Positions 8,641-17,839 of a stretch of DNA of 64,000 bases are shown piece after piece. Below the pieces are notes generated by a model that saw only the letters and a list, made by a program, of their open reading frames with translations, did no database searches and had not been told where the DNA came from. The stretch's first letter is position 1, and every line of letters begins with the position of its first letter. The DNA comes from Colwellia sp. C2M11. GTDB taxonomy: Bacteria > Pseudomonadota > Gammaproteobacteria > Enterobacterales > Alteromonadaceae. The stretch lies in the NCBI RefSeq assembly GCF_018860915.1, contig NZ_JAHKQD010000009.1, positions 61,455 to 125,454 of the forward strand, read 5' to 3'. The position numbers were made by a program, and so were the translations under genes.

Positions 8641-9411
8641 ATGTCTAAAAGAAATACTCAACAGCGTCGTCATAGCATTATTACCGAACTTAATATCAAC
8701 GGAGAAGTGAGCGTTGATAGTTTGGCTAAGCAGTTTGATATTTCAGAAGTTTCTATTAGAAAAGATTTGGCTTCACTAGAAAATAGTGGTTTGTTATTAA
8801 GGCGTTATGGTGGAGCCATAGCTTTACCTAGAGAGATTACTGAACCGAAAAGTGAAAAACTTTCTCTACAAAAGAAAGCGATTGCTAAATATGCAGCAAC
8901 ACTTGTTCGAGATCATAACCGTATTATTATTGATAGTGGTCAAACTACGTCTGCTCTTGTAGGTGAACTTGAAAGTAAAAAAGGTTTAGTGGTTATGACG
9001 AATGCACTTAGCATAGCTAACGAAATTCACGCCTTAGAAAATGAACCTACCTTATTGATGACCGGCGGCACTTGGGACGCCAACTCTGAAGCTTTTCAAG
9101 GACAAGTTGCAGAGCAAGTGCTTCGCTCTTATGATTTTGATCAACTATTTATTGGTGCTGATGGCATAGATATAGATCGTGGAACAACAACTTTTAATGA
9201 ATTAACCGGCTTAAGTCGTGTTATGGCAGAAGTTTCCCGTGAAGTTATTGTTATGATTGAATCATATAAAATAGCAAAAAAAATACCTAACTTAGAATTA
9301 GGATGGCAACAAATACACACCCTCATCACTGATGATGATTTATCTGAATCAGTAAGATTGCAGCTAATAGCTCAAGGCGTAAACTTAATATGCGCCAAGT
9401 CAGCTAATTAA
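8641..9411 (+). CDS. DeoR/GlpR family transcriptional regulator, probable regulator of glmS
   Basis: This protein of 256 residues has the DeoR winged helix-turn-helix at residues 8-58 (QRRHSIITELNINGEVSVD, then SEVSIRKDLASLE and LLLRRYGGA). The C-terminal sugar-phosphate sensor domain has the usual IDSGQTT, LLMTGG and FIGADGID motifs. Such regulators bind phosphosugars. glmS starts 18 bp downstream on the same strand, so the two are almost certainly one transcript. This suggests control of amino-sugar synthesis, with a hexosamine phosphate as likely effector (inference). Confidence 0.9.
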   Translation: MSKRNTQQRRHSIITELNINGEVSVDSLAKQFDISEVSIRKDLASLENSGLLLRRYGGAIALPREITEPKSEKLSLQKKAIAKYAATLVRDHNRIIIDSGQTTSALVGELESKKGLVVMTNALSIANEIHALENEPTLLMTGGTWDANSEAFQGQVAEQVLRSYDFDQLFIGADGIDIDRGTTTFNELTGLSRVMAEVSREVIVMIESYKIAKKIPNLELGWQQIHTLITDDDLSESVRLQLIAQGVNLICAKSAN

Positions 9412-9429
9412 AAATAAAGGATATAAACT

Positions 9430-11262
9430 ATGTGTGGCATAGTCGGTGCAGTAGCACAACGTGACGTAGCTGATATTTTAGTCGAAGGATTAAAACGTTT
9501 AGAGTACAGAGGTTATGATTCAGCAGGAATTGCAACCATAGATCAGCATAACAAATTAACCAGTGTTAAGCGTTTAGGTAAAGTACAGGAATTAGATCAA
9601 GCCTTACAAGAAACGCCGTTATCTGGTGGCACAGGTATTGCGCATACCCGTTGGGCAACACATGGCTCTCCAAGCGAAGTAAATGCTCACCCTCACCTTT
9701 CTAGTGGCAACATCGCGGTTGTTCATAATGGTATTATTGAAAATCATGACGAATTACGTAAACAACTTCAAGGTTTAGGGTACGAGTTTATTTCTCAAAC
9801 TGATACTGAAGTTATTGGCCATTTAGTTCATCATGAACTAAAAACGAGTGACACGTTATTAGCAGCAGTACAAAAAGCTGTTCAACAACTTGAAGGTGCC
9901 TACGGTACTGTTGTGATGGATAGTACAGATAAAGATCGTATTATTGTTGCACGTTCAGGTAGCCCATTAGTGATAGGTTATGGCTTAGGCGAAAACTTCA
10001 TTGCTTCAGATATGATGGCCTTATTACCCGTTACTCGAAAATTTGCCTTTTTAGAAGAAGGTGATGTTGCTGAAGTTACTCGTTTTAACGTTAATATATT
10101 TGATGCTAATGGCGACCCAATCGAGCGTGAAGCAAAAGAAGCTTCGGTAAACCATGATAGTGGTGATAAAGGTGAATACCGTCACTACATGCTTAAAGAA
10201 ACTTATGAACAACCTTCAGCGATTAGAAATACGTTAGAAGGGCGTTTACTAGGAACTGAACTTAATATAGAAACTTTTGGTAATGGCGCTGACGACATTT
10301 TTAAAAATGTTGAACACGTACAAATAATTGCCTGTGGTACTAGTTACCATTCAGGTATGGTTGCACGTTATTGGTTAGAAGAGCTTGCGGGTATTTCTTG
10401 TAATATCGAAATTGCGAGTGAGTTTAGATACCGTAAATCATTTGTGCCTAAAAACTCAATGATTGTAACCTTGTCACAATCAGGTGAAACAGCCGATACG
10501 TTAGCGGCTTTACGTTTAGCAAAAGAAATTGGCTACACATCAAGTTTAAGTATTTGTAACGTACCAGGTTCATCGTTAGTTCGAGAATCAGATTTATCAT
10601 TTATGACAAAAGCTGGCGCTGAAATAGGTGTAGCTTCAACGAAAGCATTTACAACTCAGCTTGTTGGTTTGTTAATGATGACGCTGGCGATAGGTAAACA
10701 TCACGGTATGCCGGTAGCACAACAAGAAAGTATTGCTAAATCGCTATTAACCTTACCTAACAAACTTGAAGAAGTATTAGCATTAGCGCCTTCAATTGAA
10801 GATCTTGCGGAAGATTTTGCAGATAAACAACATGCATTATTCTTAGGTCGTGGTGATCAATACCCAATTGCGATGGAAGGTGCACTTAAACTCAAAGAGA
10901 TTTCTTATATTCATGCAGAAGCTTATGCCGCTGGTGAACTTAAGCATGGCCCGTTAGCCCTTATTGATGCTGAAATGCCAGTTATTGTTGTTGCACCGAA
11001 AAATGATTTAATTGAAAAATTAAAATCAAACGTAGAAGAAGTACGTGCTCGTGGTGGTTTAATGTATGTATTTGCTGATGTCGATGCACATTTTGCTAGT
11101 GACGACACGATGAAGGTTATTAACGTACCACATTGTGATGACATAATCGCACCGATTGTTTATACCTTACCACTGCAATTACTTTCATATTATGTTGCTA
11201 TTATTAAAGGTACTGACGTTGATCAGCCTCGAAATTTAGCGAAATCGGTTACGGTTGAATAA
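9430..11262 (+). CDS. glmS: Glutamine-fructose-6-phosphate aminotransferase (isomerizing) GlmS
   Basis: This cytoplasmic enzyme of 610 residues makes glucosamine-6-phosphate from fructose-6-phosphate and glutamine, the first step towards UDP-GlcNAc. Cys2 of MCGIVGA is the N-terminal nucleophile of the glutaminase domain, and the [16 protein letters not shown] and HTRWATHG motifs are present. Two SIS domains follow ([31 protein letters not shown]), with the C-terminal [11 protein letters not shown] tail typical of GlmS. Length matches E. coli (609). It follows the DeoR gene in an operon. No glmS ribozyme core or GlmZ-type signal was recognised upstream. Confidence 0.98.
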   Translation: MCGIVGAVAQRDVADILVEGLKRLEYRGYDSAGIATIDQHNKLTSVKRLGKVQELDQALQETPLSGGTGIAHTRWATHGSPSEVNAHPHLSSGNIAVVHNGIIENHDELRKQLQGLGYEFISQTDTEVIGHLVHHELKTSDTLLAAVQKAVQQLEGAYGTVVMDSTDKDRIIVARSGSPLVIGYGLGENFIASDMMALLPVTRKFAFLEEGDVAEVTRFNVNIFDANGDPIEREAKEASVNHDSGDKGEYRHYMLKETYEQPSAIRNTLEGRLLGTELNIETFGNGADDIFKNVEHVQIIACGTSYHSGMVARYWLEELAGISCNIEIASEFRYRKSFVPKNSMIVTLSQSGETADTLAALRLAKEIGYTSSLSICNVPGSSLVRESDLSFMTKAGAEIGVASTKAFTTQLVGLLMMTLAIGKHHGMPVAQQESIAKSLLTLPNKLEEVLALAPSIEDLAEDFADKQHALFLGRGDQYPIAMEGALKLKEISYIHAEAYAAGELKHGPLALIDAEMPVIVVAPKNDLIEKLKSNVEEVRARGGLMYVFADVDAHFASDDTMKVINVPHCDDIIAPIVYTLPLQLLSYYVAIIKGTDVDQPRNLAKSVTVE

Positions 11263-11314
11263 GTTTGAATTTAGGGTGATTTTAACCTTGTAAATCAACA
11301 ATAAAGTATCATAC

Positions 11315-11352
11315 AGCTTAAGCTATTCTGATAAAGTAGAATAGCTTAAGCT
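11315..11352. terminator. Strong bidirectional terminator after glmS
   Basis: A perfect 15-bp inverted repeat (AGCTTAAGCTATTCT at 11315-11329, partner at 11338-11352) with an 8-nt loop lies between convergent glmS and the GST gene. TTATTT follows on the plus strand. Confidence 0.8.
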
Positions 11353-11421
11353 TATTTATGAAAATTCAATATTCCTTCCTAATATTTTCAAAAATTCACA
11401 TTGAACCTACCACCTATTGTG

Positions 11422-12015
11422 CTAATTACCAGGCATCGATATATAACCAGGTAACTGCTCTAAACGCTTCATCCATGCTTTAATATGAGTATATTCATCA
11501 ACTGAAACACCACCTTCGTGTGCAATTGAAATATAAGGATAAATGGCACAATCTGCAATTGTTGGACGATTTACCGCTAACCAATCTTTGTCAGCAAGAT
11601 GATTGTTGATTAACGTTAATATTCGAGTTGAACGTGCTAACGACAAAGCAAGGTCGCTTTCAACACCAAACTTTTCAATTAATCGAGAGGTATTTGGCCC
11701 ATGTTGTATTTCGTTAGCTGCAACTGATAGCCATTGCATAACATCAGCTTGTAAATGCGCTTCGCTAGGCCACCATGCTTCACCACCATATTTATTCGCT
11801 AAATATACTAATATAGCTTGGCCATCTCTTAATACGACATTACCGTCTTCTAGAATTGGAATTTCGCCCCACGGGTTTAGTTTAAGTAACGTTTCTCCTT
11901 TATGCTCTCCTTGAAGATAATCAACAGGTACAATATCTAATGGAGCATTAATAAGTGATGCAAATAATTTTACTTTATAACAGTTGCCTGATAGTTCTAA
12001 GTCATATAATTTCAT
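11422..12015 (-). CDS. Glutathione S-transferase family protein
   Basis: This protein of 197 residues has an N-terminal thioredoxin-like GST domain (MKLYDLELSGNCYKVKLFAS), the cis-Pro GSH-site region NPWGEIPILEDGNVVLRDGQAILVYLA, and an all-helical C-terminal domain from about residue 85. I chose the ATG at 12015 because of the GAGGAA ribosome site just upstream and the canonical start of the GST fold. A longer in-frame start at 12072 lies inside the upstream gene. The start overlaps the end of the VOC gene by 14 nt, showing translational coupling. Role probably detoxification; substrate unknown. Confidence 0.9.
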   Translation of the reverse strand: MKLYDLELSGNCYKVKLFASLINAPLDIVPVDYLQGEHKGETLLKLNPWGEIPILEDGNVVLRDGQAILVYLANKYGGEAWWPSEAHLQADVMQWLSVAANEIQHGPNTSRLIEKFGVESDLALSLARSTRILTLINNHLADKDWLAVNRPTIADCAIYPYISIAHEGGVSVDEYTHIKAWMKRLEQLPGYISMPGN

Positions 12016-12433
12016 TGTTTTTTTCCTCAGATAGTAGTTGGTTAAATTCCAGTACATTGCCGTCTGGATCACGGATAAACAAAGTCATTCTTCTCGGACC
12101 CAGTTTTTTAGGCCCCTCAGTGATTTCTATTCCTTCTTTTAATAACCAGCTTTCAAACTGACTTATGTCATTTATAACGAATGCCGGATGTGTAATCCCT
12201 GGTTGTTTAATTGCCTCATCAAGCAGCACATTTTTTCGATCTTTTGTGGTTGCGCCATTAAAAATAAGGTTAATTCTAACGCCAGCCGAGGTCATCATTT
12301 CATTGGCTTCAGCCTCTGGAATACGATAAGTTTCTTTGAATCCTAGCGATTCATAAAACTTAATAGATTGTTGTCTGTTGCTCACTCTAATTCCGACATG
12401 GTCATAGGCAATAGCAATTTGTGAATTCATCAT
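12002..12433 (-). CDS. VOC (glyoxalase/bleomycin-resistance) family protein
   Basis: This protein of 143 residues has the vicinal oxygen chelate fold: AYDHVGIRVSNRQQSIKFYESLGF at the start and the second-module RRMTLFIRDPDGNVLEFNQL near the end. His11 and the Glu in VLEF are candidate metal ligands. It is co-transcribed with the downstream GST gene (14-nt overlap) and divergent from a LysR regulator. A small detoxification operon for an electrophile is likely. The reaction cannot be told from sequence. Confidence 0.85.
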   Translation of the reverse strand: MMNSQIAIAYDHVGIRVSNRQQSIKFYESLGFKETYRIPEAEANEMMTSAGVRINLIFNGATTKDRKNVLLDEAIKQPGITHPAFVINDISQFESWLLKEGIEITEGPKKLGPRRMTLFIRDPDGNVLEFNQLLSEEKNNEII

Positions 12434-12549
12434 ATGTAAACCGTTTATAAGATTTTTGGTTAATTTTTAATAGATCCACTATGACATTTTGTTATTTAAA
12501 AGATAATACTGTAAATTTGACAATGATATTTTCAATAAATGAGATAATG

Positions 12550-13461
12550 ATGGATAGATTACAAGCAATGACAATGTTAATTAAAGTGGTCGAGCTTGGT
12601 AGTTTCTCTGCTGCAAGCAAAGCATTGAATGTGCCGTTACCTACATTAAGTCGGAAAGTATCTGAACTTGAAAATCAACTTGGTGTGCGAGTGCTACATA
12701 GAACAACTCGAAAGTTGTCATTAACTATTGCTGGCACTGACTATATTAGAGCCTGTAAAAGGATTATTGAACAGGTTGAAGAAGCCGAGCGTGAAGTCAA
12801 AGGTGAATATTTGGAGCCAAGAGGTGAGTTGGTTATTACTGCGCCGGTTATGTTTGGAAAAAAATATGTATTGCCTATTGTTACTGAATTTCTGTCTTTA
12901 TATTCAAATATAAATGTGCAGCTCATTTTATCAGATGGAAATATGAACTTGTTTGAAAATGAAGTTGATATGGCCGTTAGAATTGGCGTTTTACCTGACA
13001 GCTCAATGATTGCGACGCAAGTGGGAAAGATTCGGATTGTTACCTGCGCAAATCAGCAAGTTTTAGCGCAACATAATCAATTATCATCGCCTTATGATTT
13101 ATCTAACTTTGCATGCATCTTACTAAACACAGCAAATACTCCTCCACATTGGCGCTATTACCTTCCTGATGCTCAAATGAATATTAATATAAATATTTCA
13201 TCTAGACTCACCGTTACAGATAGTGAATCTGCGGTTTCCGCTGCGATAAATGGCGTAGGGATAACGCAACAATTGCATTATCAAGTTAAAGACGCGGTAG
13301 ATACCGGCGAACTGAGTATTATCTTACCGGAATTTGAACCTGAGACTGTGCCAGTACATTTAATACATAAATCTAAAAAGTATATGCCGCAAAAAATGAA
13401 AAGCTTTTTAGCTTTTGCATTACCTAAACTTAAAAGCAAAATTGGTGCGTTAACTGCGTAG
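12550..13461 (+). CDS. LysR family transcriptional regulator
   Basis: This protein of 303 residues has an N-terminal winged helix-turn-helix at about residues 1-60 (MDRLQAMTMLIKVVELGSF, then SAASKALNVPLPTLSRKVSELE and LGVRVLHRTTRKLSLT). The C-terminal part is the periplasmic-binding-like effector domain (residues 90-300). It is of the type whose LYSR domain begins MDRLQAM, often controlling adjacent detoxification genes. I chose the second of two tandem ATGs (12547 and 12550) for its spacing from GAGA. It is divergent from the VOC-GST pair, its probable target. Confidence 0.9.
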   Translation: MDRLQAMTMLIKVVELGSFSAASKALNVPLPTLSRKVSELENQLGVRVLHRTTRKLSLTIAGTDYIRACKRIIEQVEEAEREVKGEYLEPRGELVITAPVMFGKKYVLPIVTEFLSLYSNINVQLILSDGNMNLFENEVDMAVRIGVLPDSSMIATQVGKIRIVTCANQQVLAQHNQLSSPYDLSNFACILLNTANTPPHWRYYLPDAQMNININISSRLTVTDSESAVSAAINGVGITQQLHYQVKDAVDTGELSIILPEFEPETVPVHLIHKSKKYMPQKMKSFLAFALPKLKSKIGALTA

Positions 13462-13521
13462 TTAATAATTGATTATGTTGTTAACTATTTGAAAAATAGA
13501 TAATTAATATATTTTAAAAAA

Positions 13522-13549
13522 CCCCCTTTCACAACACTGTGTAAGGGGG
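13522..13549 (+). terminator. GC-rich terminator after the LysR gene
   Basis: The inverted repeat CCCCCTTTCAC / GTGTAAGGGGG (one T-T mismatch) has arms at 13522-13532 and 13539-13549. It is preceded by an A-run, so on the minus strand it is followed by a T-run. It may therefore also serve the leftward direction. Confidence 0.65.
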
Positions 13550-13551
13550 GC

Positions 13552-13690
13552 TTATACCAATTCCAATCAGTTTCTTCTCACTTAGCGAGAGTTAAAGGGT
13601 TTAGAGGCACAAGTTATACGTTTCAAACATAACTTAAGTACCGACATCCATGTCGGCAAGGCATTATTGATTGAAGAGAATGGTTATTCC
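13552..13690. repeat. Probable short intergenic repeat (MITE-like)
   Basis: About 140 bp lie between the terminator and the S9 peptidase gene. The left end TATACCAATTCCAATCAG and the complement of the right end (AACCATTCTCTTCAATCAAT) are related, as imperfect terminal inverted repeats. Inside is a perfect hairpin CCGACATCCATGTCGG at 13641-13656. I associate such ends with high-copy non-autonomous repeats in Alteromonadales. Only one copy lies in this window, so the repeat status is inference. Confidence 0.45.
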
Positions 13691-13709
13691 CTTGTCAAAA
13701 TCATTAGTG

Positions 13710-15737
13710 CTATTTATTACTGTGTTTATCAAACCACCATTGAATATAAGCTACTTTCGACATTAAGTTAGACGGTCGTTTTGTTATGCCATGTGAAGCA
13801 TCAGGAATGCGTACCATGGCAGTATCAACGTCTTGTAATTTTAATGCTTGATAAAATTGCTCTGTTTCTGAAATAGGTGTGCGGTAATCGGCCTCACCAG
13901 TCAATAACATTGTTGGAGTTTTAACATTCCCTACATAGCTAATAGGTGAGCGTTTCATATAATGTTCAATGTGATCCCATGGTTTACCAGGGAACCAATA
14001 ATCAGCAAAGAAAGGATAGAAATCAGCCGTTAAGACAAAGCTGATCCAATTGATAACAGGTTTGGCAACCACTGCCGCAGCAAAACGGTCTGTATGACCA
14101 ACAATCCATGCTGTTAGTACGCCGCCACCAGAGCCACCAGTAACAAACAGGTTAGACTCATCAATAAACCCTTTGGCAATTAAAGCATCAACACCCGTCA
14201 TTAAGTCATCAAAATCGTTACTTGGGTAATTATGATGAATGGTTTGGGCAAATTCTTTACCGTAAGAATCACTACCGCGTGGGTTCATATATAAAACAAC
14301 ATTACCTTTCGCTGCAAATAATTGTACTTCGGCACTAAAGTGCGGGCCATAATTAGCAACCGGTCCACCATGAATCTCTAATATAAGCGGGTACTTTTTC
14401 TTGCTATCAAACCCTGGTGGATACGCAACCCAACCTTGAATAGGCAGGCTGTCATGGCTTGATTTAAGCCAAATTTCTTCAACTTTTGCTAATTGCTTAT
14501 TTCCTAAGGCATCTTCGTTTAAATGTGTTAAACGTTGGGTTTTACCGCGTTTAACTAAAGCAACATCAGCAGGGCGTTGAGTATCTGCAAAAGTTATTGC
14601 CACATCACCATCTTCACTTACATCAAAGTCACCACCTGAATAAGGACGACCAAAAGAAACACTGCCGATTCGCTCAGTAAGCACTTTGCGTTTGCCATTA
14701 CGTGGTTGATAAGCAAGTACTGTTTGTCCTTCGCTGGCGTAGCTAAAGTAAACCCCCTTGGAATCGTCAGCCCATTTAATTTGGCCAACACTACGGTCAA
14801 AATCAGTAGTTAAACTTGTTGTTTTACCTGACTTTAAATCACGAATATAAAGTTGAGTATTTTCATAGTTAGTTCGCTTGTCGTCATAACCTGTATAGGC
14901 AAGATAGCGACCATTAGGGGATACTCTCGGTTGGCTATCTGGGCCAACTCTATCTGTTACAGCTGTAATGGTTAAGCTTGTTAAATCCAATGTGTATATT
15001 TCAGAGTTCGTTGGTTTAAGTTTATATTCATCGTGACGATTTGCTGAGAAATAAAGACTATTACCATCTTCAGCAAAGCTAATAGCTCCACCGTGATTAA
15101 AGTTGCCTGATGTTAATTGACGAGCATTACCGCCATTTGCATCAATGCTAAATAAGTGGCTAAAACCTGCTTTAGTATAGCCTCCGCCATCAGCACGGTA
15201 ATACACTTCATCGATATATTTGGCTGGATCGGCCCAATCTGCCCCTTCAGGTTTGCCAGGCAAGTTAACTGGCGTAGCAGCTTTAGCAGGTACAAATTGA
15301 CTGAATATTAGTTGTTTACCATTTGGTGACCAGTGCAAGTTGCTTGGGCTTTGGGTCAAATTACTTATTTTGGCAACAGCGCCCGTTTTTAGCCATTTGA
15401 TATAAATTTGGCTACTACCGTCTCGTGTGGAAATAAAAGCTAGGCGAGATTCATCAGGAGAAAGTACCGGCGAATAATCCATATGGACGCCAGATGTTAA
15501 CGGTTGTAATAATGTCGAATCACTATCTACTGACCAGATATTACTGACTTTACGGTCACTTTTAATATCCATACGGTTACGGACAAAATAAACGGTTTTA
15601 CCGTTATTAGTCATTTCAAGTTGATTGGCATATTCAAGATCAAAGACATTTTCAAGTTGCAGTGTGGACTCAGGTTGGCTAGCAAAGCCAGAAAAACTGA
15701 CCATAGCTAAAAGCGTTAGAGGAGAGAAGATTTTCAT
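13710..15737 (-). CDS. Secreted S9 family (prolyl oligopeptidase / acylaminoacyl-peptidase-like) peptidase
   Basis: This protein of 675 residues has a signal peptide (hydrophobic residues 4-19, ending GFASQ). Residues 30-400 form a WD40-like beta-propeller with PD40-type repeats (DYSPVLSPDESRLAFIS, LHWSPNGKQLIFS, QPRVSPNGRYLAYTG). The C-terminal alpha/beta hydrolase domain has the nucleophile motif GGSGGG with Ser near 535, an Asp near 614 in GEADYRTPISE, and His649 in DASHGI. The enzyme likely trims peptides in the periplasm or outside the cell, which suits a marine degrader. Substrate preference is unknown. It is transcribed alone. Confidence 0.93.
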   Translation of the reverse strand: MKIFSPLTLLAMVSFSGFASQPESTLQLENVFDLEYANQLEMTNNGKTVYFVRNRMDIKSDRKVSNIWSVDSDSTLLQPLTSGVHMDYSPVLSPDESRLAFISTRDGSSQIYIKWLKTGAVAKISNLTQSPSNLHWSPNGKQLIFSQFVPAKAATPVNLPGKPEGADWADPAKYIDEVYYRADGGGYTKAGFSHLFSIDANGGNARQLTSGNFNHGGAISFAEDGNSLYFSANRHDEYKLKPTNSEIYTLDLTSLTITAVTDRVGPDSQPRVSPNGRYLAYTGYDDKRTNYENTQLYIRDLKSGKTTSLTTDFDRSVGQIKWADDSKGVYFSYASEGQTVLAYQPRNGKRKVLTERIGSVSFGRPYSGGDFDVSEDGDVAITFADTQRPADVALVKRGKTQRLTHLNEDALGNKQLAKVEEIWLKSSHDSLPIQGWVAYPPGFDSKKKYPLILEIHGGPVANYGPHFSAEVQLFAAKGNVVLYMNPRGSDSYGKEFAQTIHHNYPSNDFDDLMTGVDALIAKGFIDESNLFVTGGSGGGVLTAWIVGHTDRFAAAVVAKPVINWISFVLTADFYPFFADYWFPGKPWDHIEHYMKRSPISYVGNVKTPTMLLTGEADYRTPISETEQFYQALKLQDVDTAMVRIPDASHGITKRPSNLMSKVAYIQWWFDKHSNK

Positions 15738-16144
15738 TTTTGTTCCTTGTTATTATACAGTCTTACCATGTTATCAAGTAACAATGATTAAAAAGATACT
15801 TAGTTGCGATGAACACACATTTTTAAAAGGTTAATTACTTAGCATGATTAAATTCTCCTTTGTTATGAGAAAAGAGAAAAACATTTCCTTTACACCTCAA
15901 TGCGTTATTATGATGTTGCGATTTAAATTGATTTATAAATAACAATTAAACCACGTAAGTGCATTTTTATGTAACTACCTCAAAATAGCGCTACCACAGA
16001 CTAGTCACTATTTAATAACCTTGGTACAATGGCGAAATTCTAGTTTATTACACTTTTATTGATTTATGTCATTAATAATAAGTAAAAACTATAGTAAGGC
16101 TTGCTGAATTGTAAGCTAGTTAGATCACCATTAAGGTTATAGGT
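15738..16144. other. Intergenic region upstream of the S9 peptidase, no gene seen
   Basis: There are 407 AT-rich bp between divergent reading frames. AAGGAAC (complement of 15741-15747) gives the S9 gene its ribosome site. No operator, RNA or gene is supported. Confidence 0.5.
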
Positions 16145-16555
16145 TTGAGCTGTAAAAACTACCCGCATACAAATACTCAATCGACTGTAAGTCAGTTGCA
16201 ATTGAGTGTGCCTGTTGTTTTTTTTAGTGCAAGACTATTTACTGCTTTTAGTATTTTAATCATCAGTTCGATGATGTTATTTTGTGGTTTTATTGAAGAT
16301 CTATCGGAATTAAATTATTTATTCAACGAAGGGGCTTTATCTGAGTCAATTCTTACGAATATTGTTTATTTCTTTATGCAACCAGCTATGAACGGTTGTT
16401 TACTCGTTGGTTTATATTGGTTATTTTTTATTATCTTCCCTACACATAGGGCAGGTATTGTTTTACGTAAAACAGCTTTTGCGTTTAGCGAATCTTTACA
16501 GTCTTTTATAGGCTTACACACGCACGGTTGTCGTGCACCTCCTTTATATAAATAG
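16145..16555 (+). CDS. Hypothetical small membrane protein
   Basis: This reading frame encodes 136 residues and would start at TTG 16145, with AAGG some 10 nt upstream. Two clear hydrophobic segments are visible at about residues 24-46 and 75-97. I do not recognise a family. The last 15 residues (THGCRAPPLYK) look unlike a normal membrane-protein tail, so it could be a decayed gene or a chance frame. It is supported mainly by its length and hydrophobic pattern in a stretch with no competing gene. Confidence 0.35.
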   Translation: MSCKNYPHTNTQSTVSQLQLSVPVVFFSARLFTAFSILIISSMMLFCGFIEDLSELNYLFNEGALSESILTNIVYFFMQPAMNGCLLVGLYWLFFIIFPTHRAGIVLRKTAFAFSESLQSFIGLHTHGCRAPPLYK

Positions 16556-16737
16556 TTGATTACGACTTTTATTGGTTAACTGTTTAGCGCTCTAATCTGC
16601 AGCAGTATGTCTGTATTTCAACTACTTCATTATATTTTCTCACCTTTTAACAGTGGATTTTCTGCTGCTTAAAATTCGTCGAGAATAAAACTTATGCTGT
16701 TGTTTTATTTAATAAAATAACTTGTTTGAATTTAGGT

Positions 16738-16890
16738 TATACCATTTATATTAAGTTTTTGCTCTTGTTATGCGATGAAAACATAGAACAAGGTAAGGCG
16801 TTTGATTTAACGATAGCTAACTATTGTGATTATAAACAACGCAACCTTGGTTTTTTTATCAATACAAGTGGACAATAATTTAATGGCACT
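16738..16890. repeat. Possible second intergenic repeat upstream of cyoA
   Basis: The stretch begins TTATACCATTTATATTAAG and ends ATTTAATGGCACTGGTG. The complement of the end, CACCAGTGCCATTAAAT, resembles the start, as in an imperfect terminal inverted repeat of a short non-autonomous element. It would place a mobile-type sequence directly in the cyo promoter region. Only one copy is in the window, so this is tentative. The remaining 16556-16737 bases show nothing I can name. Confidence 0.3.
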
Positions 16891-16910
16891 GGTGTTAGTA
16901 GGATATTCCA

Positions 16911-17837
16911 TTGTTAATTCGAAACCTTTGTAATATAGCTTTAGCTAGTATAGTACTGATATTGTCAGGCTGTGAAGGCGGAGTGCTTGATCCGAAAGGG
17001 CAGGTAGGTATTGATGAAAAAAACTTAATCATTATTGCCACTGTTCTTATGTTACTTGTTGTTATCCCCGTTATTGTGATGACTTTATATTTTTCTTGGA
17101 AATATAAAGATACACGCACCCATGAAGTTTATGCTCCCAAATGGGCGCACTCTAATAAAATTGAAGCTGTCGTTTGGGCTGTTCCGATTATTATCGTTAT
17201 TATTTTAGGTGTCATAACCTGGGAATCTACTCATAGGTTAGACCCTTATAAGCCGCTAGATGGTAAACATATTACCATTGAAGTGGTTTCGTTAAACTGG
17301 AAATGGTTATTCATTTATCCCGAGCAAGGTATTGCCACGGTGAATGAGTTGGTTTTTCCAGCTAATGTCCCCGTTGAATACAAAATCACGTCAGAAAGCA
17401 CCATGAATTCTTTCTTTATTCCGCAATTGGGTAGTCAAATTTACTCTATGGCAGGGATGGAAACCAAGCTGCATTTAATTGCTAATGAACCCGGTACTTT
17501 TAAAGGGTTTTCTGCAAATTATAGCGGCGCCGGTTTCTCTGGAATGAAGTTTAATGCTATTGCCACACCTACCCAAGCAGATTTTGATAAATGGGTAAGT
17601 GATGTTAAAGCACAGAAAAGCACATTAACGAAAGCTGAATATTATGAGTTAGCTAAAGCCAGTGAAAACAACCCTGTAAGCTACTATGGCGATGTCGAAG
17701 AAGACTTGTTCCATACCATTATTATGAAATATATGGCTGGCATGTCAGGCATGAAAGACATGGCAAGTATGAAAAAAATGGAGCATAAAATTGATAAAAA
17801 CACAGTGCAACCATCTCACATTCAAGGCGAGGAATAA
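16911..17837 (+). CDS. cyoA: Cytochrome bo3 ubiquinol oxidase subunit II (CyoA)
   Basis: This protein of 308 residues is a lipoprotein-anchored subunit of the proton-pumping quinol oxidase. The lipobox LILSGC is at residues 16-21. [18 protein letters not shown] closely parallels E. coli CyoA (LLDPKGQIGLEQRSLI). Two membrane helices follow at about 42-64 and 87-109, with [16 protein letters not shown] between them, and then the periplasmic cupredoxin-like domain. The domain lacks the CuA Cys ligands, as expected for a quinol rather than cytochrome c oxidase. It starts at TTG 16911, with TAGGA 7 nt upstream; no in-frame ATG fits. The C-terminus is Met-rich ([10 protein letters not shown]). Confidence 0.95.
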   Translation: MLIRNLCNIALASIVLILSGCEGGVLDPKGQVGIDEKNLIIIATVLMLLVVIPVIVMTLYFSWKYKDTRTHEVYAPKWAHSNKIEAVVWAVPIIIVIILGVITWESTHRLDPYKPLDGKHITIEVVSLNWKWLFIYPEQGIATVNELVFPANVPVEYKITSESTMNSFFIPQLGSQIYSMAGMETKLHLIANEPGTFKGFSANYSGAGFSGMKFNAIATPTQADFDKWVSDVKAQKSTLTKAEYYELAKASENNPVSYYGDVEEDLFHTIIMKYMAGMSGMKDMASMKKMEHKIDKNTVQPSHIQGEE

Positions 17838-17839
17838 CT

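Noticed and set aside
11603..11914. Plus-strand reading frame of about 100 residues inside the GST gene
   Set aside because: Antisense shadow of a well-supported gene; no ribosome site or recognisable motif.
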